Both the position numbers and the translations under genes were made by a program. The notes under the pieces were generated by a model. The model was not told where the DNA came from and ran no database searches. It saw only the letters and a list, made by a program, of their open reading frames with translations. DNA of 64,000 nucleotides. It comes from Candidatus Omnitrophota bacterium. Lineage in GTDB: Bacteria; Omnitrophota; Gorgyraeia; Gorgyraeales; Gorgyraeaceae. Shown one piece after another: positions 1-7,757 of the stretch. Each line of letters starts with the position of its first letter. Positions within the stretch are counted from its first letter, which is position 1. Where the stretch lies: positions 62,001-126,000 of the forward strand of contig DNHS01000051.1 in NCBI GenBank assembly GCA_003485765.1, written 5' to 3'.

Positions 1-171
1 TTTGGCGAGAACGTGAACTTCATGTAAAGGACACTTAGTAGGATAGTCTGTTTGGCCTAAAGACCTCCATTCTAATTCTAAACGGTCTAATTGGCGAAAA
101 ATCATTTTCTTCGCTTCAAACTGGCGACTATTAATAAGCGTCGGACAAGAACCAAAAATAGGAATTCGCAT
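1..171 (-). CDS. Unrecognised protein, 5' part only (third gene of TIR/SLATT block)
   Basis: An open frame starts at an ATG at 171 and runs off the left edge with 57 codons and no stop. The N-terminus begins MRIPIFGSCPTL, a short hydrophobic strand followed by a Gly/Ser turn, which resembles the first strand of a Rossmann-like nucleotide-binding fold. It lies 16 bases downstream of the SLATT gene in the same direction, so it is probably the last gene of the TIR-SLATT operon. I do not recognise the family. Nothing can be said about catalytic residues because most of the protein is outside the window. Confidence 0.6.
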   Translation of the reverse strand, partial: MRIPIFGSCPTLINSRQFEAKKMIFRQLDRLELEWRSLGQTDYPTKCPLHEVHVLAK

Positions 172-187
172 AGGTTACCCCGCTACT

Positions 188-682
188 CTATTTGTCGGTA
201 GTATCTTGCTTACCACAAGAGGAAGCTATATCACCACCTTTATGACGAGAAAACCATCCAGTGCCTTCGCTTATTATCAACGCTTCTACTCTGTCTACAA
301 ATAAACACTTCTTATCTGGTGCATTCCTGTATTCACCACAGTCTGCGTTATACCAATGAAGCTCATGCCCTAACGCATCCCATGTAGCCCTATAGCTAAG
401 CCAATTTCCATAGCAACGAAAAAGAGACAGAAGGCCGGCCGCAAGAGCTACTGTTGGTGAAAGAATCGATACTATAACCTTGCCTCCAAATGTAAATGAA
501 CCAATTTTTATAAGAGAATCTGGCAAAAGATTCAGAATTGGAGTAACCGCTACGGAGACTACCAGAATATATGCCGAATAAAACCTATACCAAAACCTGC
601 TACGATTAGCCTTGTCATCATAATACTTCATTATTTTACTGTAGCGGTCATCCTTATAAACAACAAATTCTTGGTCTGTCAT
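188..682 (-). CDS. SLATT-type two-helix membrane protein (DUF4231-like)
   Basis: A protein of about 164 residues with an N-terminal soluble helix (DDRYSKIMKYYDDKANRSR), two adjacent membrane helices (about residues 35-55 and 70-90) and a C-terminal helical tail containing the WLSYR...W segment typical of SLATT proteins. SLATT proteins are predicted pore-forming effectors of nucleotide-signal defence systems (family knowledge). The ATG at 682 is preferred over the GTG at 688 because GAGGTG sits 4 to 5 bases before it. It starts 19 bases after the TIR gene ends, so it is probably co-translated with it. No kinase, cyclase or SLOG domain is fused. Confidence 0.7.
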   Translation of the reverse strand: MTDQEFVVYKDDRYSKIMKYYDDKANRSRFWYRFYSAYILVVSVAVTPILNLLPDSLIKIGSFTFGGKVIVSILSPTVALAAGLLSLFRCYGNWLSYRATWDALGHELHWYNADCGEYRNAPDKKCLFVDRVEALIISEGTGWFSRHKGGDIASSCGKQDTTDK

Positions 683-701
683 AATCACCTCATTTTAAGA
701 C

Positions 702-1100
702 TTATTGAGTTAGCTCTTCCATCTTCTTAACAATGGCACTTATATTCCACGTTAATCTTGGGTGTCCGTCCAAGGGTGCAGGATAATACTTTGTCCGACC
801 GTCACTATAAAGATTCACCCCCATAATAGGCTTACCCAGCTCTAGAGCTTTATTCAATTCCCATTCCACCCACTTACTCTTAGAAGTAGCTGGCCCATAA
901 AGGCAAATTACAAGACTTGAATATTTTATCTGGTTCGTGATACCTCTGGCGATATAGTCGGAATTATTACTATCGAAGGGTTCCTTTATCGAATAATCAT
1001 CGAATTCCAAATCAAGGTCTTCATTCTTAGCCTGCCCTCGAAAAAGATTGACGAGATTCAAGTCTTCTTCAACGAAACTTAAGAAAGCGCGTATTGCCAT
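702..1100 (-). CDS. TIR-like domain protein (MTH538/ThsB-like)
   Basis: A single-domain protein of 132 residues. It opens with a TIR-type first strand (RAFLSFVEED) and contains a central LVICLYGP strand and the WVEWEL motif (residues 77-82), whose Glu matches the conserved glutamate of ThsB-like TIR proteins. Such proteins sense phage or make a nucleotide signal from NAD in Thoeris systems (family knowledge). A strong GGAGG lies 6 bases before the ATG. It is first in a minus-strand set with the SLATT membrane protein, so a signal-maker plus pore pairing is a reasonable inference. No ThsA (SIR2-SLOG or Macro-TM) is visible. Confidence 0.75.
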   Translation of the reverse strand: MAIRAFLSFVEEDLNLVNLFRGQAKNEDLDLEFDDYSIKEPFDSNNSDYIARGITNQIKYSSLVICLYGPATSKSKWVEWELNKALELGKPIMGVNLYSDGRTKYYPAPLDGHPRLTWNISAIVKKMEELTQ

Positions 1101-1312
1101 AGTAACCTCCTTATCAGATCTTTATTTATCGTTAAGCCTCACGGCAAATTTTAGAGGGGGCCTCGAAGCCCCACTTAACATATACACTTTAAGATGTATG
1201 TGAAAAAGGAGAAACTCCCTCTGGTAAACCACTATAATTATAACAGCTACTCACTAATACCTCAATAATGAAAGTATTTAGATTGCTGTCTATACAATGA
1301 CTTTGGAAATCC

Positions 1313-1370
1313 CAAAAGGTAAAATCCTTAACTAACCTAAAAAGTCCTTTGCTAAGTCAAACTAAAGCCA
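1313..1370. repeat. Block-delimiting repeat, copy A
   Basis: Contains the invariant 15-mer AAAAGGTAAAATCCT, then a short variable part, AAAAAGTCCT, and CTAAGTCAAACTAAAG. Copies A, B and C match along almost the whole unit. It ends 8 bases from the stop codon of the ImmA gene and separates that block from the TIR/SLATT block. Confidence 0.85.
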
Positions 1371-1377
1371 AAGACAA

Positions 1378-1884
1378 CTACACTATTTTCAATTTTAACA
1401 ACCTAATCCAAAGAGCATCTTTACTAACCCTATATAATTTAGCCACCTCTTCTACATTTCTTGTTTTCTGAAAGTCTCTCTTTAACATAAACAAAGGCAT
1501 AAGAAGCTCCCCGGCAAAATAATTTGCTTCTTGCTCTTGAACTTTATTATGTTCTGAATCCGAAGCGTCAAATCTACCTTCTGATATTTCAGACATATCT
1601 ACAAAAATATCCTTATAATGTCCTAACAAATAGTGACCTATCTCATGAGCAATAGAAAATCTTTGCCTATTAGGATGATGAGCGTTATTAACTCCTACAA
1701 CTAGCATGTCGGATTCTTTCAGGAGTATAGCAGATACTTTCTCAGGAAACGGATACGGAAGAAGGTTTATTCCTACGTGGGAAAGAATTTTATTAAGGTC
1801 AACTGGTGGAATATCGGTTTTTGTTTCGCTTATAAGTTTCTGCGCAATTTTTGTGGCGTGTGAATATCGCGGCTTGTCAATCAT
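1378..1884 (-). CDS. ImmA/IrrE family metallopeptidase
   Basis: A protein of 168 residues with the zinc peptidase motif HEIGH at residues 80-84 inside FSIAHEIGHYLLGHY, and a downstream EQEANYFAGELLMP helix that supplies the third zinc ligand (family knowledge). ImmA-type peptidases cleave a partner XRE repressor and so derepress mobile elements or stress genes. The start overlaps the stop of the XRE gene by 4 bases, the classic translationally coupled pair. It could equally act as the toxin-side partner of an XRE antitoxin (COG2856 systems). Confidence 0.88.
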   Translation of the reverse strand: MIDKPRYSHATKIAQKLISETKTDIPPVDLNKILSHVGINLLPYPFPEKVSAILLKESDMLVVGVNNAHHPNRQRFSIAHEIGHYLLGHYKDIFVDMSEISEGRFDASDSEHNKVQEQEANYFAGELLMPLFMLKRDFQKTRNVEEVAKLYRVSKDALWIRLLKLKIV

Positions 1885-2246
1885 TTAGTCTTTCCAAACT
1901 TCTTCTTCGCGAGCTCAGTAAAATCAAGGATACTTTTCTCTGTCTCCTTGTCCAATTTATCATAATTCGCCCTTAGCTTTATGGCGAATTCCTTAGGTTC
2001 AATCTGTGCAGTAGCTGCTTTTGGAAGAAAATCTTCAACTGTTTTATTCAGCACCTTGGCAATTTTTATCAGATCATCTATACTTACCTTTCTCGCCCCA
2101 CTTTCAAAATAAGAAATTGCGGTAGCGCTATCCTTACCAATTAGTTCTGCAAGCTGAACTTGAGATAGTCCCTTTTGAAGCCTGAACTCTAAGACTTTCC
2201 TCCCTATAAAACTATTTATCTGCTGGTCAATGTTCTCGTTCGCCAA
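1881..2246 (-). CDS. XRE-family helix-turn-helix regulator
   Basis: A protein of 121 residues with an N-terminal HTH_3 domain (about residues 14-70: LSQVQLAELIGKDSATAISYFESG, then VSIDDLIKIAKVLN) and a short helical C-terminus. It is the probable DNA-binding partner and substrate of the overlapping ImmA peptidase. A candidate operator, TACCAAAATGGTA, overlaps the -10 box of the divergent promoter at 2323-2350, and a TGTTACCATTAAATT segment lies close to its own start. Together these suggest that it controls both directions. Confidence 0.88.
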   Translation of the reverse strand: MANENIDQQINSFIGRKVLEFRLQKGLSQVQLAELIGKDSATAISYFESGARKVSIDDLIKIAKVLNKTVEDFLPKAATAQIEPKEFAIKLRANYDKLDKETEKSILDFTELAKKKFGKTK

Positions 2247-2322
2247 TCGAATCCTCCTTCAATTTAATAAAATGTTACCATTAAATTAAGCACATGTCAA
2301 CACTTATTATTAAAAGAAACAC

Positions 2323-2350
2323 TTGACATCACTTACCAAAATGGTATAAT
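2323..2350 (+). promoter_or_regulatory. Sigma70-type promoter with overlapping palindrome
   Basis: TTGACA at 2323-2328 and a perfect TATAAT at 2345-2350 with a 16-base spacer. The palindrome TACCAAAATGGTA overlaps the spacer and -10 box and is a likely operator for the adjacent XRE repressor. It points toward the 41-residue gene at 2507. Confidence 0.75.
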
Positions 2351-2364
2351 TGTATCGCACAAAA

Positions 2365-2410
2365 AGCAAACCCGCAAAGGCCCTTGGTGGGAGCTCTACT
2401 AAGGTTTGCT
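2365..2410 (+). other. Structured 5' leader (long-range inverted repeat)
   Basis: AGCAAACC at 2365-2372 is complementary to GGTTTGCT at 2403-2410, closing a 30-base loop. It begins about 15 bases after the -10 box and lies about 100 bases before the 41-residue gene. It could be a regulatory leader or a small RNA; no known family was recognised. Confidence 0.4.
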
Positions 2411-2506
2411 AATGTGTTTCTTACGATTGATTTGATTTTATAATAGGCCTTAAGGAAAGTCAATACAATTTCCTCCCTTCCCACAAAACAAGAAAGGAGG
2501 AAAGCT

Positions 2507-2632
2507 ATGTCTAAGCCAAAGGGATATAAAATCGGGCGAGATGCCGGTTCAGGTCAGTTTATTCCAGTAAAAGAAGCTCAAACACGAAAGTCAACAGCCG
2601 TAGTTGAGGTAATGCCCCGGAAGAAAAAATAA
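2507..2632 (+). CDS. Small basic protein of 41 residues, unknown function
   Basis: A 41-codon frame, starting MSKPKGYKIGRDAGSGQFIP and ending in PRKKK. It has a strong AGGAGG 7 bases before the ATG, a near-consensus promoter 160 bases upstream and a clear terminator 30 bases downstream, so it is very likely expressed. It is lysine-rich with no membrane helix. It is the only plus-strand gene in its block, divergent from the XRE/ImmA pair. The function is not known to me; a small regulator or antitoxin-like role is conjecture from context. Confidence 0.7.
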   Translation: MSKPKGYKIGRDAGSGQFIPVKEAQTRKSTAVVEVMPRKKK

Positions 2633-2662
2633 TAGCTGTTAAAGACAAAGGTGATAAGCAGT

Positions 2663-2696
2663 AAACCCTCTGGTTCGAAAGAGCCAGAGGGTTTTT
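2663..2696 (+). terminator. Rho-independent terminator
   Basis: ACCCTCTGG pairs perfectly with CCAGAGGGT across a short loop and is followed by TTTT. It ends the transcript of the 41-residue gene. Confidence 0.85.
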
Positions 2697-2715
2697 AGTG
2701 TAACATATATTATAA

Positions 2716-2773
2716 TCCAAAAGGTAAAATCCTTAACCTATCTAAAAAGTCCTATACTAAGTTAAACTAAAGC
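2716..2773. repeat. Block-delimiting repeat, copy B
   Basis: The same unit as copy A: CCAAAAGGTAAAATCCTTAA, CTAAAAAGTCCT, CTAAGTTAAACTAAAG. It ends 25 bases from the stop of the DUF262 gene and follows the 41-residue gene's terminator. Confidence 0.85.
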
Positions 2774-2798
2774 CTTACATAGCTACTTAACAAAAGGT

Positions 2799-4889
2799 TT
2801 ACTCATCGCCATTATCGACGTGCTTCTTGAACGCTTGCCTCACTAAAGCCATAACATCATCCAATTGACTGGTAGAACTCAGATGAACCTCCACATCTCC
2901 ATTACCCCATCTACCCAAGTTGGTCACGTCCTTACATAAGTTTTTAGGGTCAATGACTTCGTCAAATCGCATATTAAGCGCAAGTCTCAAACGGCTTTTC
3001 TGCGGCACCACATCAACGAAATTAGTCGTGGTCTTATAAGCAATGTATAGCTTTAACATTTCTTCTTTAACCGAAGAATCTAAATTAAGCACATGCTTAC
3101 GAAACTGCTCAAACAGCTCTCGCATTTCCCCGGTTAGATGGGGGTAGTTATCAATTGTGTAAGTTTGTTCCTGTAAAATTTCTCGCTTACGATATTTAGT
3201 TAACACATCCTCCGACAATACCGGATACCCCCAAACTTGGGTAACAATTCCTGCTAATACCTGTGCGCGTTTTTGTATCTCCGCCTCATTCCATATAGAC
3301 AAACTGGCTAAATCTCTGTTGAGTCGAATAGGACTATCGGCAAAACCGCCTTTCATATTTCTTTTCTCAAGAAATGATTTATCGGAAAGTTCTGGGTTAT
3401 AACCTGTTAAAGTTAAGTTACCGAGTGTATGTAAATAACGAGACTGAATATCTTTCCAATGCTCACCTAAATCCTTTCTCCATTCCGCTGATAGGTTAGG
3501 ATTTTGCGGCATAATATGCTCTGTAGTGTATCCTTCAGTATCAACCATTTCTTTACGGTTGTAATTTTCAAGTTTAAATAGCAGGTAATTTTTACTTCTA
3601 AAATTATAGACATCTTTCACACCAAGCTCACGAATGAATTCACTATCATCGGGGAATCGCCGGTAAGAATCCTTTAAAAGAAGGGTTGCCTTAAAGCTCT
3701 CAAGATAATTTGTTTTATCCAATTCTCTACTAAGCGTAGCAAAGGTTTTGTTCAATGAGTTAGTAGGTATGCCACAGATTGCTCGGCGGAAGACATAGCT
3801 CTCAATTGACTTAAGAATCTCTATGAGCTCATCACGACTTATGCGCTTCTTCTTATAATCATCATAAGCCTCTAATATAAAAGGGTAGGCTACGTCGACT
3901 TTTAAAATATTTATGTCACTAAACAACTCTCTCAGCTCCTCATCTGATTCCTTTTCAAGAGCTGTATTAACAAAATGCTTTGCGTAAACATAAATGTCGC
4001 CCACAATATCTTTTATTGATATAGTCCTATGTTCCTTCACATAAGCTTTAAATTCCTCATATACCTCATTAATCTTCGGAATACTGCCCGTCTTTATTGT
4101 CAAATAATCTCTCATAAAACGGTCGAACTGAGTAACGTAGTCGATTTGACCAAATCCCTGCTCCATCTGAAACCAGTAATCGTTATAAAGAGATTCTTGC
4201 TCCTTTGGTTCAAGCCCCATCAAAACATAATTCCTTATTAAATCAGCTTGGCTTAACTCAAGTCCCGTTGAATTCAGGCTTTCAAAGATAAGCTGTGGGT
4301 TATCGTGGTCTCGGCTAAGAGAAATGTCTACTATAATAAGCTTGGTAATACCTTGATATATCTTCATCAGGTCAACATTGGACTGATTGATCTGCTCTTC
4401 GAAAAACTTGTAGTTATCCATAATACGTTTTGAAAAAGGTTCGGGCACATCCTTGTTCTCGACAAGCCGAAACAAAGTAGTCTTATCGGTCTGCGTAAGA
4501 AGTAGTTTATATCTTAATTCGTCTTTACCATGTTTATTAAGCAAATAATAATCCGTTATCTCTTCATGCGTAACATCTGAGTGCTGAGCTTTGGTCTCGA
4601 TAGCTTTTCCTAATGCGGAAAGAATTAGAGAGATGGTTGAAAGTCTCTGCTGTCCGTCAATTACAAGCAGTTGAGGAATAGCGCTAACCTGATAGAGCCC
4701 TTTTTCAATATAAACAATTGACCCCACAAAATGCCCGGATACAGTATCATCAGTAGCGGCCCTAATAATATCACGCCAAAGCTGGTCACACTGTTTGAGC
4801 GTCCAACTGTATGTCCTTTGGTATATTGGAATAATGAATTGTTTAGGTCCTTTTAGAAAATCAAGGAGTTTTATTTCTGTCGCTTTCAA
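2799..4889 (-). CDS. DUF262/DUF1524 GmrSD-like nuclease with C-terminal DUF5655
   Basis: A protein of 696 residues. The N-terminal DUF262 part carries PIYQRTYSW (about 21-29) and the DGQQR NTPase motif (78-82). The DUF1524 HNH-type nuclease part carries TEHIMPQ (455-461) and a downstream HTLGNLTLTGYN segment. The C-terminal region (about 600-690) resembles DUF5655. Members such as GmrSD and BrxU use nucleotide hydrolysis to cut modified phage DNA (family knowledge). Length and domain order match stand-alone defence versions. It stands alone between repeats B and C, next to a type I restriction system. Confidence 0.9.
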   Translation of the reverse strand: MKATEIKLLDFLKGPKQFIIPIYQRTYSWTLKQCDQLWRDIIRAATDDTVSGHFVGSIVYIEKGLYQVSAIPQLLVIDGQQRLSTISLILSALGKAIETKAQHSDVTHEEITDYYLLNKHGKDELRYKLLLTQTDKTTLFRLVENKDVPEPFSKRIMDNYKFFEEQINQSNVDLMKIYQGITKLIIVDISLSRDHDNPQLIFESLNSTGLELSQADLIRNYVLMGLEPKEQESLYNDYWFQMEQGFGQIDYVTQFDRFMRDYLTIKTGSIPKINEVYEEFKAYVKEHRTISIKDIVGDIYVYAKHFVNTALEKESDEELRELFSDINILKVDVAYPFILEAYDDYKKKRISRDELIEILKSIESYVFRRAICGIPTNSLNKTFATLSRELDKTNYLESFKATLLLKDSYRRFPDDSEFIRELGVKDVYNFRSKNYLLFKLENYNRKEMVDTEGYTTEHIMPQNPNLSAEWRKDLGEHWKDIQSRYLHTLGNLTLTGYNPELSDKSFLEKRNMKGGFADSPIRLNRDLASLSIWNEAEIQKRAQVLAGIVTQVWGYPVLSEDVLTKYRKREILQEQTYTIDNYPHLTGEMRELFEQFRKHVLNLDSSVKEEMLKLYIAYKTTTNFVDVVPQKSRLRLALNMRFDEVIDPKNLCKDVTNLGRWGNGDVEVHLSSTSQLDDVMALVRQAFKKHVDNGDE

Positions 4890-4924
4890 ACTTCCCTCCT
4901 TAGTCTATACTACGATTTTAAAAT

Positions 4925-4983
4925 CTCAAAAGGTAAAATCCTTAACCGACTCTAAAAAGTCCTCTACTAAGTCAAACTAAAGT
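4925..4983. repeat. Block-delimiting repeat, copy C
   Basis: TCAAAAGGTAAAATCCTTAA, CTAAAAAGTCCTCTACTAAG, TCAAACTAAAG. It lies between the stop of hsdS (26 bases) and the start of the DUF262 gene (36 bases). Confidence 0.85.
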
Positions 4984-5008
4984 CAAAGACGGCCATGCTA
5001 CGAACCCT

Positions 5009-6328
5009 TTATGCATGGCTATGTTCAAATACCTCTCGCAAAACCAACTGCATTAGCAGCTCAGACTGCTCTTTACGTTCACTAACCTGTTGCTTTAATT
5101 CATCTATATCTTTCATTAGAACGTTGACTCTTTCTACAATCGCAATCTGTTCTTTTAGAGGAGGGCAAGGAAAAGGTGCTTGAGAAAAGCACTCAACAGG
5201 AACCCTCTTTTGTCCACATGCTCCTGTCATTTGTGCTTCTCCATTTCTCAAAAAAGCTGTTGTCTTTACAAATATATATATGAAAAATGGATGCATAACT
5301 ATCGGCCTTAAAACATGTAACTCTGTGGTGCCTGCCCCATAACCATTGATTAGTCCTTGAAAAACACATGCTTTTGAATTTTCAAAACAAGGGGTAATCT
5401 TGGCTATAGCAACGTCATTTTCTGCAAAGTGAGTAAACCCTGCCTTAACTTGGTGCCACTTCCTAGACTCGAAACGTGGATTAATCCCATATTCTCCAGA
5501 TATTAGCTTCATAGGAGAAAAAGAAACTTCTAAATCATCGTCAATGTGGTTACGTGGGTTTACGGTTCCGCATTCCCCCAATCGACACCACGCCCATCCA
5601 TCAGGCAAAGCAAAAGGCTTTTCATCTTCAGTTATAGAAGGCAAGGGCTTATCCTTGCGTATCTTGCCTTCTTTAATGAGATGGTCTTTTTCGGTTTGGA
5701 TTCTTTTAAGGAGCTTGGAGGCATGATTCTCGCCACTAATCAAATGCAGATTCTGCTTGCGCCATTCAGCTGTAAGCTTGCCCTCAATGGCTTCCTGCAA
5801 CACAGCTTGACGAAGCTGAGTGAAAAGATTGATCTGAGTATCTGATTCGCTCAATAAATCTCGTTGTTCATTAGAGATACTGTCGATCTTCTTTAGAATC
5901 TCTTCCTGTTTCTGGATAGAGAGAAGTGGTATTTCAATATTAGAAATGGCTTTTACAGATAGGGATACATTAGCCGCGCCTTTCATTAGCGGCACAAGAA
6001 CTCGGTCTTTGTTCTTCTGGAGATACGTGTGAAGATATCGGGCATTCAACGTATTTTCATCTTTGGGTATAAGAGCGGCCAAGATTGAACCGAGCGCAAA
6101 CTTGCCTTCTTGATAATGGACATAATTCAAGGTTTTTTTGCCGTGTCCAGTCGATGAGACCAAGGGTATACATACTGCTTCCGCATCAAATTGATAGTCC
6201 CATGAGGTCTTACATTCCGCCCCTGTAGTAACCAGAGGATATTTACCTGGTAACGCTTTTGCTAATCCAGTAGAGCCCTTCTCAATTGTACACACCTCTC
6301 CGATCTTAACATAATTCAAATCAGCCAT
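5009..6328 (-). CDS. hsdS: Type I restriction-modification specificity subunit
   Basis: A protein of 439 residues with two target-recognition domains, each followed by a helical spacer: the first region ends at IPLLSIQKQEEILKKIDSI (about 135-155), the second at CPPLKEQIAIVERVNVLM (about 400-420). The conserved LRQAVLQEAIEGKLTAEWR segment lies between them (about 170-188). HsdS sets the bipartite DNA recognition sequence for methylation and cleavage. It overlaps hsdM by 8 bases. Both TRDs look intact, and no adjacent alternative hsdS or recombinase was seen, so phase variation of specificity is not suggested. Confidence 0.93.
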   Translation of the reverse strand: MADLNYVKIGEVCTIEKGSTGLAKALPGKYPLVTTGAECKTSWDYQFDAEAVCIPLVSSTGHGKKTLNYVHYQEGKFALGSILAALIPKDENTLNARYLHTYLQKNKDRVLVPLMKGAANVSLSVKAISNIEIPLLSIQKQEEILKKIDSISNEQRDLLSESDTQINLFTQLRQAVLQEAIEGKLTAEWRKQNLHLISGENHASKLLKRIQTEKDHLIKEGKIRKDKPLPSITEDEKPFALPDGWAWCRLGECGTVNPRNHIDDDLEVSFSPMKLISGEYGINPRFESRKWHQVKAGFTHFAENDVAIAKITPCFENSKACVFQGLINGYGAGTTELHVLRPIVMHPFFIYIFVKTTAFLRNGEAQMTGACGQKRVPVECFSQAPFPCPPLKEQIAIVERVNVLMKDIDELKQQVSERKEQSELLMQLVLREVFEHSHA

Positions 6329-7757
6329 TCCAAAGCTCCTTTTTCAAAACTTCTAGAAGCTTATCACTTTTGCGTAAAGATTCATGAAGCATAGATACAA
6401 TCTCAGAACTCGAATAGGAATGTTCTTCTTCGGGCGTGTGGGGATTCTTGCTGTCGAGGCTATAACCATTTGCAGCTATATCTTTGAGGGAGACCTTCCA
6501 CGCTTGCTCATTCCCTTTGCGCTTCTTCCACCATTTCTTAAGGTCGTCAAACTCACTTTTTTGAATAGGTTTAGTCTTGTTATACGCTTTCACGCCTTCA
6601 GGTAGCCTGTGATCCCAGTACCAAGTCTCCTTTGTAGGCTTACCCTTCTCAAAAAATAACAAGTTGGTAGCTACGCTTGCATATGGTTGAAATACCGAAT
6701 TCGGCAAGCGAACAATAGTATGGAGATTACAGTTCTCAAGGAAGTGCTGGCGGATACGTTGCTTAACACCGTCCCCAGTAAGTGAGCCATCTGGCAATAC
6801 GATGCCGGCTCGTCCACCGTCCTTTAAGTAGCGAATCATCAAAAGTAGAAAAAGATCTGCGCTTTCTGTTGTCCGGAAATTCATAGGAAAATTAGTTTCT
6901 ACACCGTCCGTCACAGATGCTCCGAAAGGAGGATTTGCGAGGATAACATCAACACGGTCTTTCTGACCTATAGACGTATATTCACGATTGAGACTATCCG
7001 TATAATCAATGGTAGGAGCCTTTATATCATGAAGAATAAGATTGGTTACACATAACATAAAGGGCAAAGGTTTATACTCAATGCCATGAATTGTCTTCTC
7101 GAGCTCTTTGAGCTCTCTTACCCCTTTAACTTCATGGTGCTTGCGAATATTCTCTATAGCACTTGTTAAGAAGCCACCTGTACCACATGCTGGGTCTAAA
7201 ACCTTTTCACTAAGCCGAGGATCTACCATCTCAGTAATAAATTCTGTAATCGCCCGGGGAGTATAGAACTCTCCATAGTTACCGGAGCTCTGCAAGTCTC
7301 GTAAGATCGTCTCATAAATATCGCCGAAGATATGGCGGTCTTCGGAGCTGTTAAAATCTATCTGGTTGAGCTGATTAATTACTTGACGAATGATAGTACC
7401 ATTCTTCATGTAGTTATTTATGCCATCAAAAATATTACGTATAATGCGAGCGCACTTATCACCAGAGCTAACATCAAGGTTCTTTAGGTTCGGAATCAGT
7501 TTCCCGTCAACGAAATTTTTAAGCTCATCACCTGTTATTCCTTCGTCATCAGCTGCCCAGTTGCGCCACTGCAGCGCTTTAGGCACGGGCGGAACATACC
7601 CATCTGTGGTCTCTTCAATTTCTTTGTGTTTATCATCAATAACTTTCAGACTAATCATCCATCCGAGCTGTTCAATACGCTGGGCGTCCCCAGATACGCC
7701 GGGGTCTTTACGCATAATATTCTGGAGAGTCTTAATAATGGTTCCGATATTTTTCAT
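6321..7757 (-). CDS. hsdM: Type I restriction-modification DNA adenine methyltransferase
   Basis: A protein of 478 residues. An N-terminal helical HsdM_N domain (1-130) is followed by the N6-adenine methyltransferase core with the SAM motif DPACGTGG (188-195) and the catalytic NPPF (275-278). It methylates the site chosen by HsdS. It begins one base after hsdR ends and overlaps hsdS, so the three genes form one operon. Intact and of normal length. Confidence 0.95.
   Translation of the reverse strand: MKNIGTIIKTLQNIMRKDPGVSGDAQRIEQLGWMISLKVIDDKHKEIEETTDGYVPPVPKALQWRNWAADDEGITGDELKNFVDGKLIPNLKNLDVSSGDKCARIIRNIFDGINNYMKNGTIIRQVINQLNQIDFNSSEDRHIFGDIYETILRDLQSSGNYGEFYTPRAITEFITEMVDPRLSEKVLDPACGTGGFLTSAIENIRKHHEVKGVRELKELEKTIHGIEYKPLPFMLCVTNLILHDIKAPTIDYTDSLNREYTSIGQKDRVDVILANPPFGASVTDGVETNFPMNFRTTESADLFLLLMIRYLKDGGRAGIVLPDGSLTGDGVKQRIRQHFLENCNLHTIVRLPNSVFQPYASVATNLLFFEKGKPTKETWYWDHRLPEGVKAYNKTKPIQKSEFDDLKKWWKKRKGNEQAWKVSLKDIAANGYSLDSKNPHTPEEEHSYSSSEIVSMLHESLRKSDKLLEVLKKELWNG

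Noticed and set aside
1140..1180. Terminator at the GGGGC/GCCCC hairpin upstream of the TIR gene
   Set aside because: The stem is short and no T-run follows on either strand.
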